Source: Alphaproteobacteria bacterium
GTDB taxonomy: Bacteria > Pseudomonadota > Alphaproteobacteria > Bin95
Assembly: GCA_022822125.1 (NCBI GenBank)
Contig: JAJECF010000008.1
Coordinates: forward strand, 1-24,994
Length of the DNA: 24,994 nucleotides
Direction of reading: 5' to 3'
Made by a program: the position numbers and the translations under genes
The notes under the pieces: generated by a model
Told to the model about the DNA's origin: nothing
Database searches by the model: none
The model's input: only the letters and a program-made list of their open reading frames with translations
In this document: piece by piece, positions 15,878-23,039 of the stretch
Position numbering within the stretch: position 1 is the first letter of the stretch
Layout of the letters: each line of letters opens with the position of its first letter

Positions 15878-16666
15878 TTACGACCCCGCGAAGTTCACCC
15901 GGATGCGTCCGAGCGGTCCGAAATCGGAGACCGCCAGCGTGTCCGGACCCGGCACCGGCAGAACGCCCGTGCAGGACCCGGTGGTCACGAACTGGCCGGC
16001 GGCCAGGCCGAGGCCGAGGCCCGAGAGATGGTTGGCGAGCCAGCGCACCGCCTCCACCGGATGGCCCATCATCGCGCGGCCGGCGCCCCGTCCGACCTCC
16101 TCGCCGTTGAAGGTGAGGCTCACCTCCTCGTCCACGCAGTCGATGCTGCGCCAATCCTCGAACTCATGGGCGACGATATAGCGCCCGGTGCCGCCGTGGT
16201 CGGCGATGCTGCCGAGCGCGCCGTGCGGATGGCCGTCGGCGAGCCGGCGCTCCGGAATCTCGATGCCGGCGATCAGCGAGCCGATGGCGGCCTCGACCTC
16301 CTCGCGGTGGTAGGGCTCTCTCCGCGCCGGCAGGTCGGCGGCGAGCCGGAAGCCGTATTCGCTTTCGTAGATCGGCCCCAGCAGGTCGGCGAAGCGGTAG
16401 TCGATCTCCGTGCCCTCATCGACCATGCCCTCGCAGATATGGCCGGCGAACGGCCCCGCCACGCCCAGCGCCTGCTGCGCAGCTGCCGAGGTCGCGCCGA
16501 TCTTCCAGCCGACGATCTTGCGGTCCTCCATTGCGTGAAGCGCCTGCCAGATCGCCCCGGCTTCGGCCTCGCTCCGGGGCGCGCAGTCCTCGGGAATCGC
16601 CGGTTCGCGCCGCCCGGCAAGCCGCGCCTCGCGCAGGAAGGCGGCGGCGGTTTTCGTTCTCGACAT
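15878..16666 (-). CDS. 2-oxopent-4-enoate hydratase-like protein (MhpD/FAH superfamily)
   Basis: 262 residues, the usual size of MhpD-type hydratases and 4-oxalocrotonate decarboxylases, which act in meta-cleavage of aromatic rings using a divalent metal. KIVGWKIGATS near 48-58, the metal-site stretch YESEYGFRLAADLP, GIEIPERR and the late TTGSCTGVLPVPGPD are the family blocks. Which of the two reactions it performs cannot be told, and no other ring-cleavage genes are beside it; a Rieske oxygenase lies about 6.4 kb upstream. The start is firm: TGATG joins the EF-G-like stop to this ATG, with AAGGAGG seven bases ahead. The 3' end has a second, diverged copy at 14276-14302 on the other side of the nuclease gene. 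Confidence 0.85.
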   Translation of the reverse strand: MSRTKTAAAFLREARLAGRREPAIPEDCAPRSEAEAGAIWQALHAMEDRKIVGWKIGATSAAAQQALGVAGPFAGHICEGMVDEGTEIDYRFADLLGPIYESEYGFRLAADLPARREPYHREEVEAAIGSLIAGIEIPERRLADGHPHGALGSIADHGGTGRYIVAHEFEDWRSIDCVDEEVSLTFNGEEVGRGAGRAMMGHPVEAVRWLANHLSGLGLGLAAGQFVTTGSCTGVLPVPGPDTLAVSDFGPLGRIRVNFAGS

Positions 16667-18672
16667 CAATGCGCCTCCTTGCGCGCCTCGACGATATCGT
16701 CGGCGAGCTTGCCGGACAGTTCCTGAAGATGGTCGAATTCCCAGTCGAACGTGCCCACGCCGAGCGTCAGCGAACGCAGTTCGATAATCATGTCGGACAT
16801 TTCCGATTGCGGCAGGAAAGCGTCCACGCGGTCCCATCCGGCCCAGCCCTCGCGAGCGTCGAAGCCGAGGATCTGCCCGCGCCGGCCCGCCAGCAGTCGC
16901 TGGATATTCGCCGTGTATTCCGAAGGCACATGCACCTGCACCTTGAGGATCGGCTCCAGCAGGATCGGGCTGCAATTCGGCAGGCCCTCGCTCATGGCCA
17001 GCCGCCCCGCTGTCTTGAAGGCCTGTTCGGAACTGTCGACGGGATGGTGCTTGCCGTCCTTCAGCGTGACCGCAAGGTCCACCACCGGGAAGCCGAGCGG
17101 TCCTCGCGACAGGAACTCGCGCACGCCGGTCTCCACGGCCGGGATGAACTGGCGCGGCACCGAGCCGCCCACCACCTTCTCCTCGAAGGCGAATCCCTCG
17201 CCTCTCGGCAGCGGGGCGATATCGATCACCACATCGCCGAACTGCCCGTGGCCGCCCGACTGGCGCTTGAAGCGCGAATGCTGCTCCGTCGCCTTGCGGA
17301 TGGTCTCGCGATAGGGGGTCTGCGGGCGCTCGATCTCGACGGCGATATGGTATTTGCTCTGCAGCCGCGAGACGCCGACCTGGAGGTGCTGGTCCCCCTG
17401 CCCCCAGAGCAGCAATTGATGCGTCTCCGGATTGGCCTCGATGCGGTAGGAGCAATCCTCCTCGGCAAGGCGCTGGAGGGCGCCGGAGAGCTTCACTTCG
17501 TCGCTGCGCTTCTCGGCATGCAGCGCGACGGCGTAGATCGGCCTGACCTGCACCGGCCAGGCATCGGGTTTTTCCGCGCCGCCGGCCGTCAGCATCTGGC
17601 CGGTCTCGAAGGCGTCGAGGCGCCCGATGGCGACGACATCGCCCGCCTCGGCCGAGGCCACCTTGGTCAGGCTGGCCCCGTGCATGCTGGCGAGATTGCC
17701 GAGGCGCTCGCCGCCCAGATTGTCGCCTTCCTTGAGCGCGCCGGACAAGACGCGGGCGAGATTCTGCTTGCCCTGGTGCTGCGCGTGATAGGTCTTGAAG
17801 ATCTGCAGCGCCGCGCCGTCGCCGGCCTCGAAGCGGGCGGCGGCGCGCGAGACATCCGGCGTGTCGTGGCGAAGCGCCTTGAGCAGGCGGACGATGCCGT
17901 GGTCCCGCTCCGCCGCGCCGAGCATCACCGGCACGATGTGGCCGTCGGCCAGCGCAGCCTTGAAATAGGCGTAGATCTCGTCCCGCGCAGGAATCGCTTC
18001 TTCCAGCAATGCCTCGAGCAGCGTGTCGTCGAAGTCTGACAGCGCCTCCATGAGCTCCTGGCGCGCGAGCTCCGTATCGTCCCCCACCGATTCCGGCACG
18101 CTGATCAGGTCCGAGGGCCCGCCTTCATTGTAGCTGTAGGCGCGCTCGCTGATGAGATCGACATAGCCCGACACGGCTTCGCCCTCGACTACCGGGATAT
18201 GACGCACCACCAGCGGCTTGCCGGAGACCCCCTGCAGGGCCTCCATGGTCTCCGCCAGCCCCTGGGTCACGGTGTCGATCTTGTTGATGAAGATGACGTG
18301 CGGAATGTTGCGCGCATCCAGGAATCTCAGGATCGGCGCCAGCATGATGGCGCGCGCCGGGTCCGGTTCGCAGACCACAACCGCGATGTCGGCGACGGCG
18401 GCGCCGTGCATCGCCTCCTGCAGGAATTCGACCGAGCCCGGGCAGTCCAGCACCGTCCAGTCGTCGCCCAGATAGTTGAAGCGCGCCGGCAGTATCTCCG
18501 TGCTCATGTTCCGGTCGCGCGATTCCGGCGAGGCGTCGCCGACCGTGTTGCCGTCCTTGACGCTGCCCTTGCGCGTCAGGGCTCCGGCGGCGTGCAACAT
18601 GGCTTCCATCAGACTTGTCTTGCCGCTGAGATAGGGCCCCACAAGGGCCACGCATCGCGCATTCGTGCTCAT
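16666..18672 (-). CDS. Elongation factor G-like GTPase (EF-G paralogue)
   Basis: 668 residues with EF-G domain order: GTPase (1-~250), domain II, III (SGALQRLAEED), IV (KRQSGGHGQFGDVVIDIAP) and V (LEPILKVQVHVP). G1 is GPYLSGKTS and G4 is NKID (130-133). G3 reads DCPGSVEF instead of the canonical DTPGHVDF: the histidine that activates the hydrolytic water is Ser80. This matches a class of EF-G paralogues I recall from alphaproteobacteria; the role may be ribosome-related but is not translocation by the standard factor. Domain IV looks otherwise complete. Two ATGs occur at 18675 and 18672; GGGAGGG abuts the first, so the second has better spacing. It is coupled to the hydratase by a one-base overlap. 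True fusA normally sits with rpsL/rpsG, not here. Confidence 0.85.
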   Translation of the reverse strand: MSTNARCVALVGPYLSGKTSLMEAMLHAAGALTRKGSVKDGNTVGDASPESRDRNMSTEILPARFNYLGDDWTVLDCPGSVEFLQEAMHGAAVADIAVVVCEPDPARAIMLAPILRFLDARNIPHVIFINKIDTVTQGLAETMEALQGVSGKPLVVRHIPVVEGEAVSGYVDLISERAYSYNEGGPSDLISVPESVGDDTELARQELMEALSDFDDTLLEALLEEAIPARDEIYAYFKAALADGHIVPVMLGAAERDHGIVRLLKALRHDTPDVSRAAARFEAGDGAALQIFKTYHAQHQGKQNLARVLSGALKEGDNLGGERLGNLASMHGASLTKVASAEAGDVVAIGRLDAFETGQMLTAGGAEKPDAWPVQVRPIYAVALHAEKRSDEVKLSGALQRLAEEDCSYRIEANPETHQLLLWGQGDQHLQVGVSRLQSKYHIAVEIERPQTPYRETIRKATEQHSRFKRQSGGHGQFGDVVIDIAPLPRGEGFAFEEKVVGGSVPRQFIPAVETGVREFLSRGPLGFPVVDLAVTLKDGKHHPVDSSEQAFKTAGRLAMSEGLPNCSPILLEPILKVQVHVPSEYTANIQRLLAGRRGQILGFDAREGWAGWDRVDAFLPQSEMSDMIIELRSLTLGVGTFDWEFDHLQELSGKLADDIVEARKEAH

Positions 18673-18772
18673 CATCCCTCCCCGCTTCCGGCCCGTCCCG
18701 TCAGCCGGCGTCCAATGTTTCCATGCTGCGACACGCTCGGCAACGAAAAAGGCGTCAGGGCGCCGCTTGCGG

Positions 18773-20488
18773 TCACCAGCCGATAGCGCGGCCGGAGCGG
18801 CGCGGGTCGGCGCCGCCGCAGATCAGGCCGGTTTCCGGATTGGCGGCGATCGCGCAGACGCCGGCCACGGAATCGGACCGGGGGCCGTGCCATTCCACAT
18901 CATGGCCCCGCTCCCGGAGTTCTGCGCCGACTTCGGGCGCGATGCCGTCCTCGGCGACGAGGCGGCCCGGCTTCGCCTCATGCGGCTCGAAGGAGTTCGG
19001 ATGGCTGAGCGTGACAAAGCGCGGCGCTTCGACCGCCGGCTGGATGTCCATGCCGAAGACAAGATGGTTGAGCAGTACCTGGAGCATGCCCTGTGGCTGC
19101 GCATCGCCGCCGGGCGCGCCGAACGGCATGGCCAGCCGGCCTCGCGCCAGCGCGAGCGCCGGGTTCGGCGTCAGGCGCGGCCGCTTGCCCGGCCCCACGG
19201 CGGAGGCGTGTCCGGCCATGGCGAAGGATTGCGAGCCGCGCGAGGACGGGCAGAACCCCAGCCCCGGAATGGCCGGCCCCTCGAATGACACGTCGCTCGG
19301 GGTGGCCGAACAGATATTGCCGGCGCTGTCCACCGCACAGGCATAGGAGGTGTCGGCCGCCGCCATCGAGGCCGAACGGTCGGCGGGAGGCGTGAAGCAG
19401 GCCCCGCCATATCCAGGAACGTCGCCGGGCGGCGGCATGCCGGGCCAGGCGCGGGCGGGATCGATCTCCCGCCGGCGTTCGGCGGCGTAGTCCCTCGACA
19501 GCAGGCGGTTGATGGGCACCTCGACGAGATCCGGATCGCCGAAAAACTTCTCGCGGTCGGCGAAGGCAAGCTTGATCGCTTCCGCGAGCACATGGATGTA
19601 ATCGGCGGAATTATGCCCGAGGCTGGCGAGGTCGAAGCCGTCCAGCAGCCGCAGCATCTGCAACAGGGAGGGGCCCTGGCACCAGGGCCGGCAGCTATAG
19701 ACGCGCACCCCTTCGAATTCGACGCTGACCGGCGCTTCCACCGGCGTGCGGTAGCCGGCGAGGTCGGCGGCGGAGAGCAGGCCGCCATTCTCTTCGTGAT
19801 AGGCGACGATCTTTGCCGCGATGTCGCCCAGATAGAAGGCGTCGCGGGCCGCGCGAAGCCCGCGCTCACGGCCGCCCGGGGCCGCGCTTTCCTCGTCCGC
19901 CATATATTGCAGCGTGGCGGCGAGGTCGGCCTGCACCAGCAGATCGCCCGGCGCGGGCGGTTCGCCGTCCTTCAGCCAGATGGCCGCGTTGGTCGGCCAC
20001 ATGCGGTAGCGGTCCCGGTAGCGCGCCAGGAACGCCGCCATCACCGGATGGACGGTGAAGCCCTCGCGGGCGTAGCGGATGGCGGGCGCGGCGACATCGG
20101 CGAAGGACATCGTGCCGAACCGCGCCAGCGCCGTGATCCAGGCGTCGGGCGCGGCCGGCACCACGCTGCGCAGAAGCCCGACGGGGATGGAGCCGCCATG
20201 CTCATTGAGGAACAGGTCGAGGCTGGCCGCCTTCGGCCAGTATCCGAGCCCGGCGATGGAGAACACCTCGTCGCGCTCGGCGGAATAGACGAGCATCGGC
20301 GCTACGCCGGAGAACTGCACCTGGTCGCTGTGGACCACGCCGAGCGCGATTCCGGCCGCAACGCCGGCATCGACCGCATTGCCGCCGGCCTCCAGCATGG
20401 CTGCGCCGGCCTCCGCCGCCAGATAGTGGCCCGCGACGCACATATGGCGTCGCGCCGTGACCATGGGCTGTTGCGGCAGAGCCGGCAT
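18773..20488 (-). CDS. Gamma-glutamyltransferase family protein
   Basis: 571 residues of the Ntn-hydrolase family that self-cleaves before a threonine and then transfers or hydrolyses gamma-glutamyl groups. The cleavage motif is visible as DTSYACAVDSAGN with Thr380 as the presumed new N-terminus of the small subunit. LEAGGNAVDAGVAA near 32-45, LAEAIKLAFADR (301-312), and the closing GGADPRRSGRAIGW are further hallmarks. No signal peptide is seen, so it is probably cytoplasmic, unlike periplasmic E. coli Ggt; such forms resemble YwrD-like or acylase-like members, and the substrate is uncertain. GGGAGG lies about eight bases before ATG 20488; a longer in-frame reading translates the tRNA-Thr gene and is rejected. 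The EF-G-like gene follows 100 bases on, with only a weak 4-5-bp hairpin and a short A-run between. Confidence 0.87.
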   Translation of the reverse strand: MPALPQQPMVTARRHMCVAGHYLAAEAGAAMLEAGGNAVDAGVAAGIALGVVHSDQVQFSGVAPMLVYSAERDEVFSIAGLGYWPKAASLDLFLNEHGGSIPVGLLRSVVPAAPDAWITALARFGTMSFADVAAPAIRYAREGFTVHPVMAAFLARYRDRYRMWPTNAAIWLKDGEPPAPGDLLVQADLAATLQYMADEESAAPGGRERGLRAARDAFYLGDIAAKIVAYHEENGGLLSAADLAGYRTPVEAPVSVEFEGVRVYSCRPWCQGPSLLQMLRLLDGFDLASLGHNSADYIHVLAEAIKLAFADREKFFGDPDLVEVPINRLLSRDYAAERRREIDPARAWPGMPPPGDVPGYGGACFTPPADRSASMAAADTSYACAVDSAGNICSATPSDVSFEGPAIPGLGFCPSSRGSQSFAMAGHASAVGPGKRPRLTPNPALALARGRLAMPFGAPGGDAQPQGMLQVLLNHLVFGMDIQPAVEAPRFVTLSHPNSFEPHEAKPGRLVAEDGIAPEVGAELRERGHDVEWHGPRSDSVAGVCAIAANPETGLICGGADPRRSGRAIGW

Positions 20489-20526
20489 GGCGGTCGCCTC
20501 CCTGTCGATAGTCGCTGTCGGGGAAA

Positions 20527-20602
20527 TGGTGCCGCAGGAGAGACTTGAACTCCCGACCCGCGCATTACGAATGCGCTGCTCTACCGGCTGAGCTACTGCG
20601 GC
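20527..20602 (-). tRNA. tRNA-Thr (anticodon CGT), CCA encoded
   Basis: The minus strand folds into a full cloverleaf: acceptor GCCGCAG/CTGCGGC, D-arm GCTC...GAGC, anticodon stem GCGCA/TGCGC with loop TTCGTAA, a 5-base variable region, and a T-arm GGGAG-TTCAAGT-CTCTC with one G-U pair. Anticodon CGT (plus-strand 20567-20569) reads ACG threonine codons. The discriminator base is A and CCA is encoded at 20529-20527. It lies 45 bases behind dnaA and 38 ahead of the gamma-glutamyltransferase gene. Confidence 0.97.
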
Positions 20603-20612
20603 CCGGGCGCGC

Positions 20613-20641
20613 AAGATAGGCAACGCGCCGAAGGCTGGCAA
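20613..20641 (-). promoter_or_regulatory. Sigma-70-type promoter of tRNA-Thr
   Basis: TTGCCA (20636-20641), a 17-base spacer and TATCTT (20613-20618) lie between the dnaA stop and the tRNA. Transcription would begin near 20606, about four bases before the mature 5' end. Because only 38 bases separate the tRNA from the next gene, the gamma-glutamyltransferase may share this transcript. Confidence 0.55.
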
Positions 20642-20647
20642 GGCGCG

Positions 20648-22003
20648 CTACGGCTCCAGCTTGCGGCGCAGCGCCTCGACCTCCTCTTCCAGCGACTTGT
20701 CCTCTTCCATCAGCTGCTCGATCTTGCGCACGCCGTAGAGCACCGTGGAATGGTCGCGCCCGAATTTGCGCCCGATATCCGGCAGCGAGAGCGAGGTGAG
20801 CTGCTTGGCGAGATACATCGCCACCTGGCGCGGCCGCGCGACGGACCGCGCCCGCCTCGGCGAATCCATCTCGGCGGGGCGGACATTGTAACGGTCGCAG
20901 ACGAGCCGCTTGATCGCCTCCACGGTCGGCGTGCGATCATTGGCAGGCAACAGGTCCACCAGCACCTTCGCCGCGCGGTCCACGGACATCTCGCCGCCGA
21001 ACTGGCGGAAATGCGACTCCAGCCGGTTGATGGCGCCCTGCAGCACGCGCATGTTGGAGGCAATCCGCTCCGCCAGGAAAACCAGCATCTCCGGCGGCGC
21101 CGGCAGGGTCGTTTCGAACGCCTTGCGCTCCAGAAAGGCGAGGCGCAGAGGGTAGTCCGTCTCGAGAGGCAGGATCGGCGCCGATACGCCGGTGCTGAGC
21201 CGGGAGCGGATCCGCTCGTCGATGCCCTCCAGGCCGACCGGCGAGGCGTTCCCGGAGATCACCATCAGGCGGCTCCGGCTCGCGAAGGCGTTGACGGTGT
21301 GCAGCAACTCCTCCTGAGTGCCCGCATTGCGGCTCAGCAGATGCACATCGTCGATCATCAGCACATCAAAGGACCGGACCTTGCTCTTGAATTCCGCGAC
21401 ATTCCTTGCGTTCACGGCGTCGATATAGTGCTGGCGGAAATCGTCGGAACTCAAATACAGGATGGAGCGGTCCGGCCGGTCCCGGCGCAGGCGGAACGCC
21501 AGCGCCTGCATGAGATGCGTCTTGCCGAGCCCGACGCCGCCGAACAGGTAGAGCGGGCCGGACGGCTGCACATCGCCTCCGGCGACGCCGAGGCAGAGGC
21601 CGTGGGCCAACGCATTCGACTCGCCGGCGATGAAATTCTCGAAGGTCAGAAGCGTCTGGAACGGCGTGGCGAAATCATCCGCGCCGCCATTGCTGATGGA
21701 GCCGGCGGGGCGCTGCGTCGGCGGGGCGGGCGGCCCCTGTATCGAGGACTTCACCTCGAAACCGATCTCCGACAGTCCCGGGTCCGCCTCGAACCAGAGC
21801 ATGCGAATGCGCTCGCCATAGCTGCCCTGGACGCGGTCGCGCATGAAGCGCGTCGGCAACTGGATAGAAATGCCCCGCGCGCCCTTGTCCACCAGAGTCA
21901 TCGGCTTCAGCCAGCTCTTGAATATCCCGTCCCCGTATTCGGCCTGCAACTGGCCGCGAATCCGCATCCATTCGACCTGGCGGTCGGGTTTCGCGCCCGC
22001 CAT
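20648..22003 (-). CDS. dnaA: Chromosomal replication initiator protein DnaA
   Basis: 451 residues, at the short end for DnaA. Domain I (1-85) keeps the W-x3-L...FKSWLKPM pattern for helicase and regulator contacts; a short linker (86-115) follows. The AAA+ core has Walker A GGVGLGKT (155-162), Walker B VLMIDD (214-219), the IDERIRSRL arginine-finger region and sensor [14 protein letters not shown]. The C-terminal DNA-binding helix-turn-helix has [23 protein letters not shown]. The signature FGGRDHTT reads FG-RDHST, one glycine short, a variation I also recall from mycobacterial DnaA. A charged coiled tail ends the protein. CAGGAG seven bases before ATG 22003 overlaps the end of the rhodanese gene, so the two are co-transcribed. 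The tRNA-Thr promoter begins seven bases beyond the stop. The oriC position is not settled by this window. Confidence 0.95.
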   Translation of the reverse strand: MAGAKPDRQVEWMRIRGQLQAEYGDGIFKSWLKPMTLVDKGARGISIQLPTRFMRDRVQGSYGERIRMLWFEADPGLSEIGFEVKSSIQGPPAPPTQRPAGSISNGGADDFATPFQTLLTFENFIAGESNALAHGLCLGVAGGDVQPSGPLYLFGGVGLGKTHLMQALAFRLRRDRPDRSILYLSSDDFRQHYIDAVNARNVAEFKSKVRSFDVLMIDDVHLLSRNAGTQEELLHTVNAFASRSRLMVISGNASPVGLEGIDERIRSRLSTGVSAPILPLETDYPLRLAFLERKAFETTLPAPPEMLVFLAERIASNMRVLQGAINRLESHFRQFGGEMSVDRAAKVLVDLLPANDRTPTVEAIKRLVCDRYNVRPAEMDSPRRARSVARPRQVAMYLAKQLTSLSLPDIGRKFGRDHSTVLYGVRKIEQLMEEDKSLEEEVEALRRKLEP

Positions 22004-22006
22004 GTC

Positions 22007-22417
22007 CTACTCCTGCTTCCAGGGAAGGCCGGCGGCTTTCCACCCCCAGGCCCGGCCGCGATGACCCTCGCCGTCCCGGTCGCCCTCGAAGCCTTCCGAG
22101 ACGTTGTAGCAGGGGCCGAGGCCGCGCGCCGTCGCCGCCGTGGCCGCATGGGCCGACCGGACGCCGGACCGGCAGATGAACAGCAGCGGCCCGCCCTGGG
22201 AGGCCGCCGCCACGTCATCCACGAAATTCGGGTTCACGCCCATCCCCGGCCAGACCTGCCAGGAAACCAGCGCCGCCTCGCGCCCCAGCGGGGCCAGATC
22301 GGGTAGCCCCACATACCGCCATTCCGGCAGGGTGCGGACATCTACCAGAATCGCGTTTCCCGTCGATTCCAGCATGTCCCAGGCTTCTCGGGGCGAGATG
22401 TCCCCAGCATAGGTCAT
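22007..22417 (-). CDS. Rhodanese-domain protein upstream of dnaA
   Basis: 136 residues, a single rhodanese domain. ILVDVRTLPEW (23-33) is the CH2A-like start, and the active-site loop is Cys82-RSGVRS, which can carry a persulfide; the catalytic cysteine and both arginines are present, so sulfur transfer is plausible. No signal peptide or membrane helix, hence cytoplasmic. GGAGGAGGA precedes the ATG at 22417. The gene ends three bases before the dnaA ATG and its last codons contain the dnaA ribosome-binding site, so its translation must affect dnaA expression. A direct role in replication control is only inference. Confidence 0.88.
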   Translation of the reverse strand: MTYAGDISPREAWDMLESTGNAILVDVRTLPEWRYVGLPDLAPLGREAALVSWQVWPGMGVNPNFVDDVAAASQGGPLLFICRSGVRSAHAATAATARGLGPCYNVSEGFEGDRDGEGHRGRAWGWKAAGLPWKQE

Positions 22418-22515
22418 CGACGCAGATCCTCCTCCCGACGCCCCCGGCGACCGGCCGTCAGAACCCTTGGCCGGCAGGCGCGGTCGCTCCCGACAACCGC
22501 TCCTTATCCGATCCG

Positions 22516-22534
22516 GTCCGGCCGAACGGCCGAC
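22516..22534. other. Palindromic hairpin in the rhodanese-dnaA leader
   Basis: cggccg-aa-cggccg (22519-22532), extended by gtc/gac with a one-base bulge, lies just downstream of the proposed start of the rhodanese-dnaA transcript. Further up is a perfect 12-base palindrome ctaaggccttag (22615-22626). The rest of 22418-22648 holds no gene, and I see no cluster of DnaA boxes in it. A regulatory use is possible but unproven. Confidence 0.3.
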
Positions 22535-22552
22535 TTGATGGAACAGGGAAAA

Positions 22553-22580
22553 ATGCTACCCGTCTCCGGCCCCGCTGCAA
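22553..22580 (-). promoter_or_regulatory. Candidate promoter of the rhodanese-dnaA operon
   Basis: TTGCAG (22575-22580), a 16-base spacer and TAGCAT (22553-22558), four matches of six in each box, lie about 135 bases ahead of the rhodanese start. Transcription would begin near 22546. It is the best pair I found on this strand between the rpsT terminator and the rhodanese gene, but it is only moderate. Confidence 0.35.
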
Positions 22581-22648
22581 GGGGGCCAAGCAGCGAACCT
22601 CGCCTGCCGAGTCCCTAAGGCCTTAGCGGAGCGTAACAATTTTGACGC

Positions 22649-22673
22649 AAAAAAATCCGCCGCTCAACGGCGG
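22649..22673 (-). terminator. Rho-independent terminator of rpsT
   Basis: ccgccg (22657-22662) and cggcgg (22668-22673) form a 6-bp stem with a five-base loop; seven A at 22649-22655 read as a T-run after the stem on the minus strand. It lies 30 bases past the rpsT stop, a textbook intrinsic terminator that separates rpsT from the dnaA operon. Confidence 0.85.
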
Positions 22674-22703
22674 CGGCTCAGGGGTCCGTTCGCAGGTCTC
22701 GGG

Positions 22704-22970
22704 TCAGGCAGACATACCCTTGATTTTCCTGGACAATCTTGAGAGTTTTCGCTGCATGGTATTGCGATGAAATTTTCCCTTCTGGGCACCGCGCGCCATC
22801 TCCGGCTCAGCGTTGCGAAGCGCCGCGCGCGCGCCGTCCCTGTCGCCTTCGGCGATCGCGGCCTCGACCTTCTTTACGAAGGTTCGCACACGGCTGGCGC
22901 GGGCGCGGTTGCGGGCGGCGCGGCGCAGGTTCTGGCGAACCCGTTTCCTTGCTTGACTCGAATAGGCCAT
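22704..22970 (-). CDS. rpsT: 30S ribosomal protein S20
   Basis: 88 residues, normal length. S20 is an early 16S rRNA-binding protein of the small subunit. The basic N-terminus [23 protein letters not shown], the [11 protein letters not shown] helix with the GDRDGA turn, and [21 protein letters not shown] at the C-terminus are diagnostic. The usual third position Asn/Thr of MANT is replaced by MAYSS, a common variation. It is a monocistronic unit with its own promoter (23010-23039) and terminator (22649-22673). rpsT beside dnaA is a recurrent alphaproteobacterial arrangement. Ribosome-binding sequence is weak, as often for S20, which can repress its own translation in E. coli. Confidence 0.95.
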   Translation of the reverse strand: MAYSSQARKRVRQNLRRAARNRARASRVRTFVKKVEAAIAEGDRDGARAALRNAEPEMARGAQKGKFHRNTMQRKLSRLSRKIKGMSA

Positions 22971-23009
22971 GATGTCGGTGAGTTTCCGTTCCGGTCAGCT
23001 TTGCGCCGG

Positions 23010-23039
23010 CTTATAGGATCGTCGTCCGGTGTCCGTCAA
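23010..23039 (-). promoter_or_regulatory. Sigma-70-type promoter of rpsT
   Basis: TTGACG (23034-23039), an 18-base spacer and TATAAG (23010-23015), five matches of six in each box, form one of the best promoters in the window. The -35 box overlaps the stop codon of the Rieske oxygenase gene. The leader would be about 33 bases. Confidence 0.7.

Noticed and set aside
16667..17455. Extended hydratase reading frame (to 525 codons)
   Set aside because: The extra part is the EF-G-like gene read in another frame; the one-base TGATG overlap and AAGGAGG define the start at 16666.
18740..18765. Terminator between the gamma-glutamyltransferase and EF-G-like genes
   Set aside because: There is a short A-run and a 4-5-bp possible stem, too weak to call; co-transcription cannot be excluded.
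20527..20602. tRNA-Thr as an integration site for a genomic island
   Set aside because: No integrase and no duplicated tRNA 3' end are visible; both flanks carry ordinary genes.
20489..20641. N-terminal extension of the gamma-glutamyltransferase gene
   Set aside because: The added residues are a translation of the tRNA-Thr gene; a good Shine-Dalgarno precedes the internal ATG at 20488.
22418..22648. Replication origin between rpsT and the dnaA operon
   Set aside because: The gap is GC-rich, has no AT-rich unwinding stretch, and the only DnaA-box-like match (TTATCCGAT at 22504) fits just six of nine bases. Promoter and terminator elements explain the region better.
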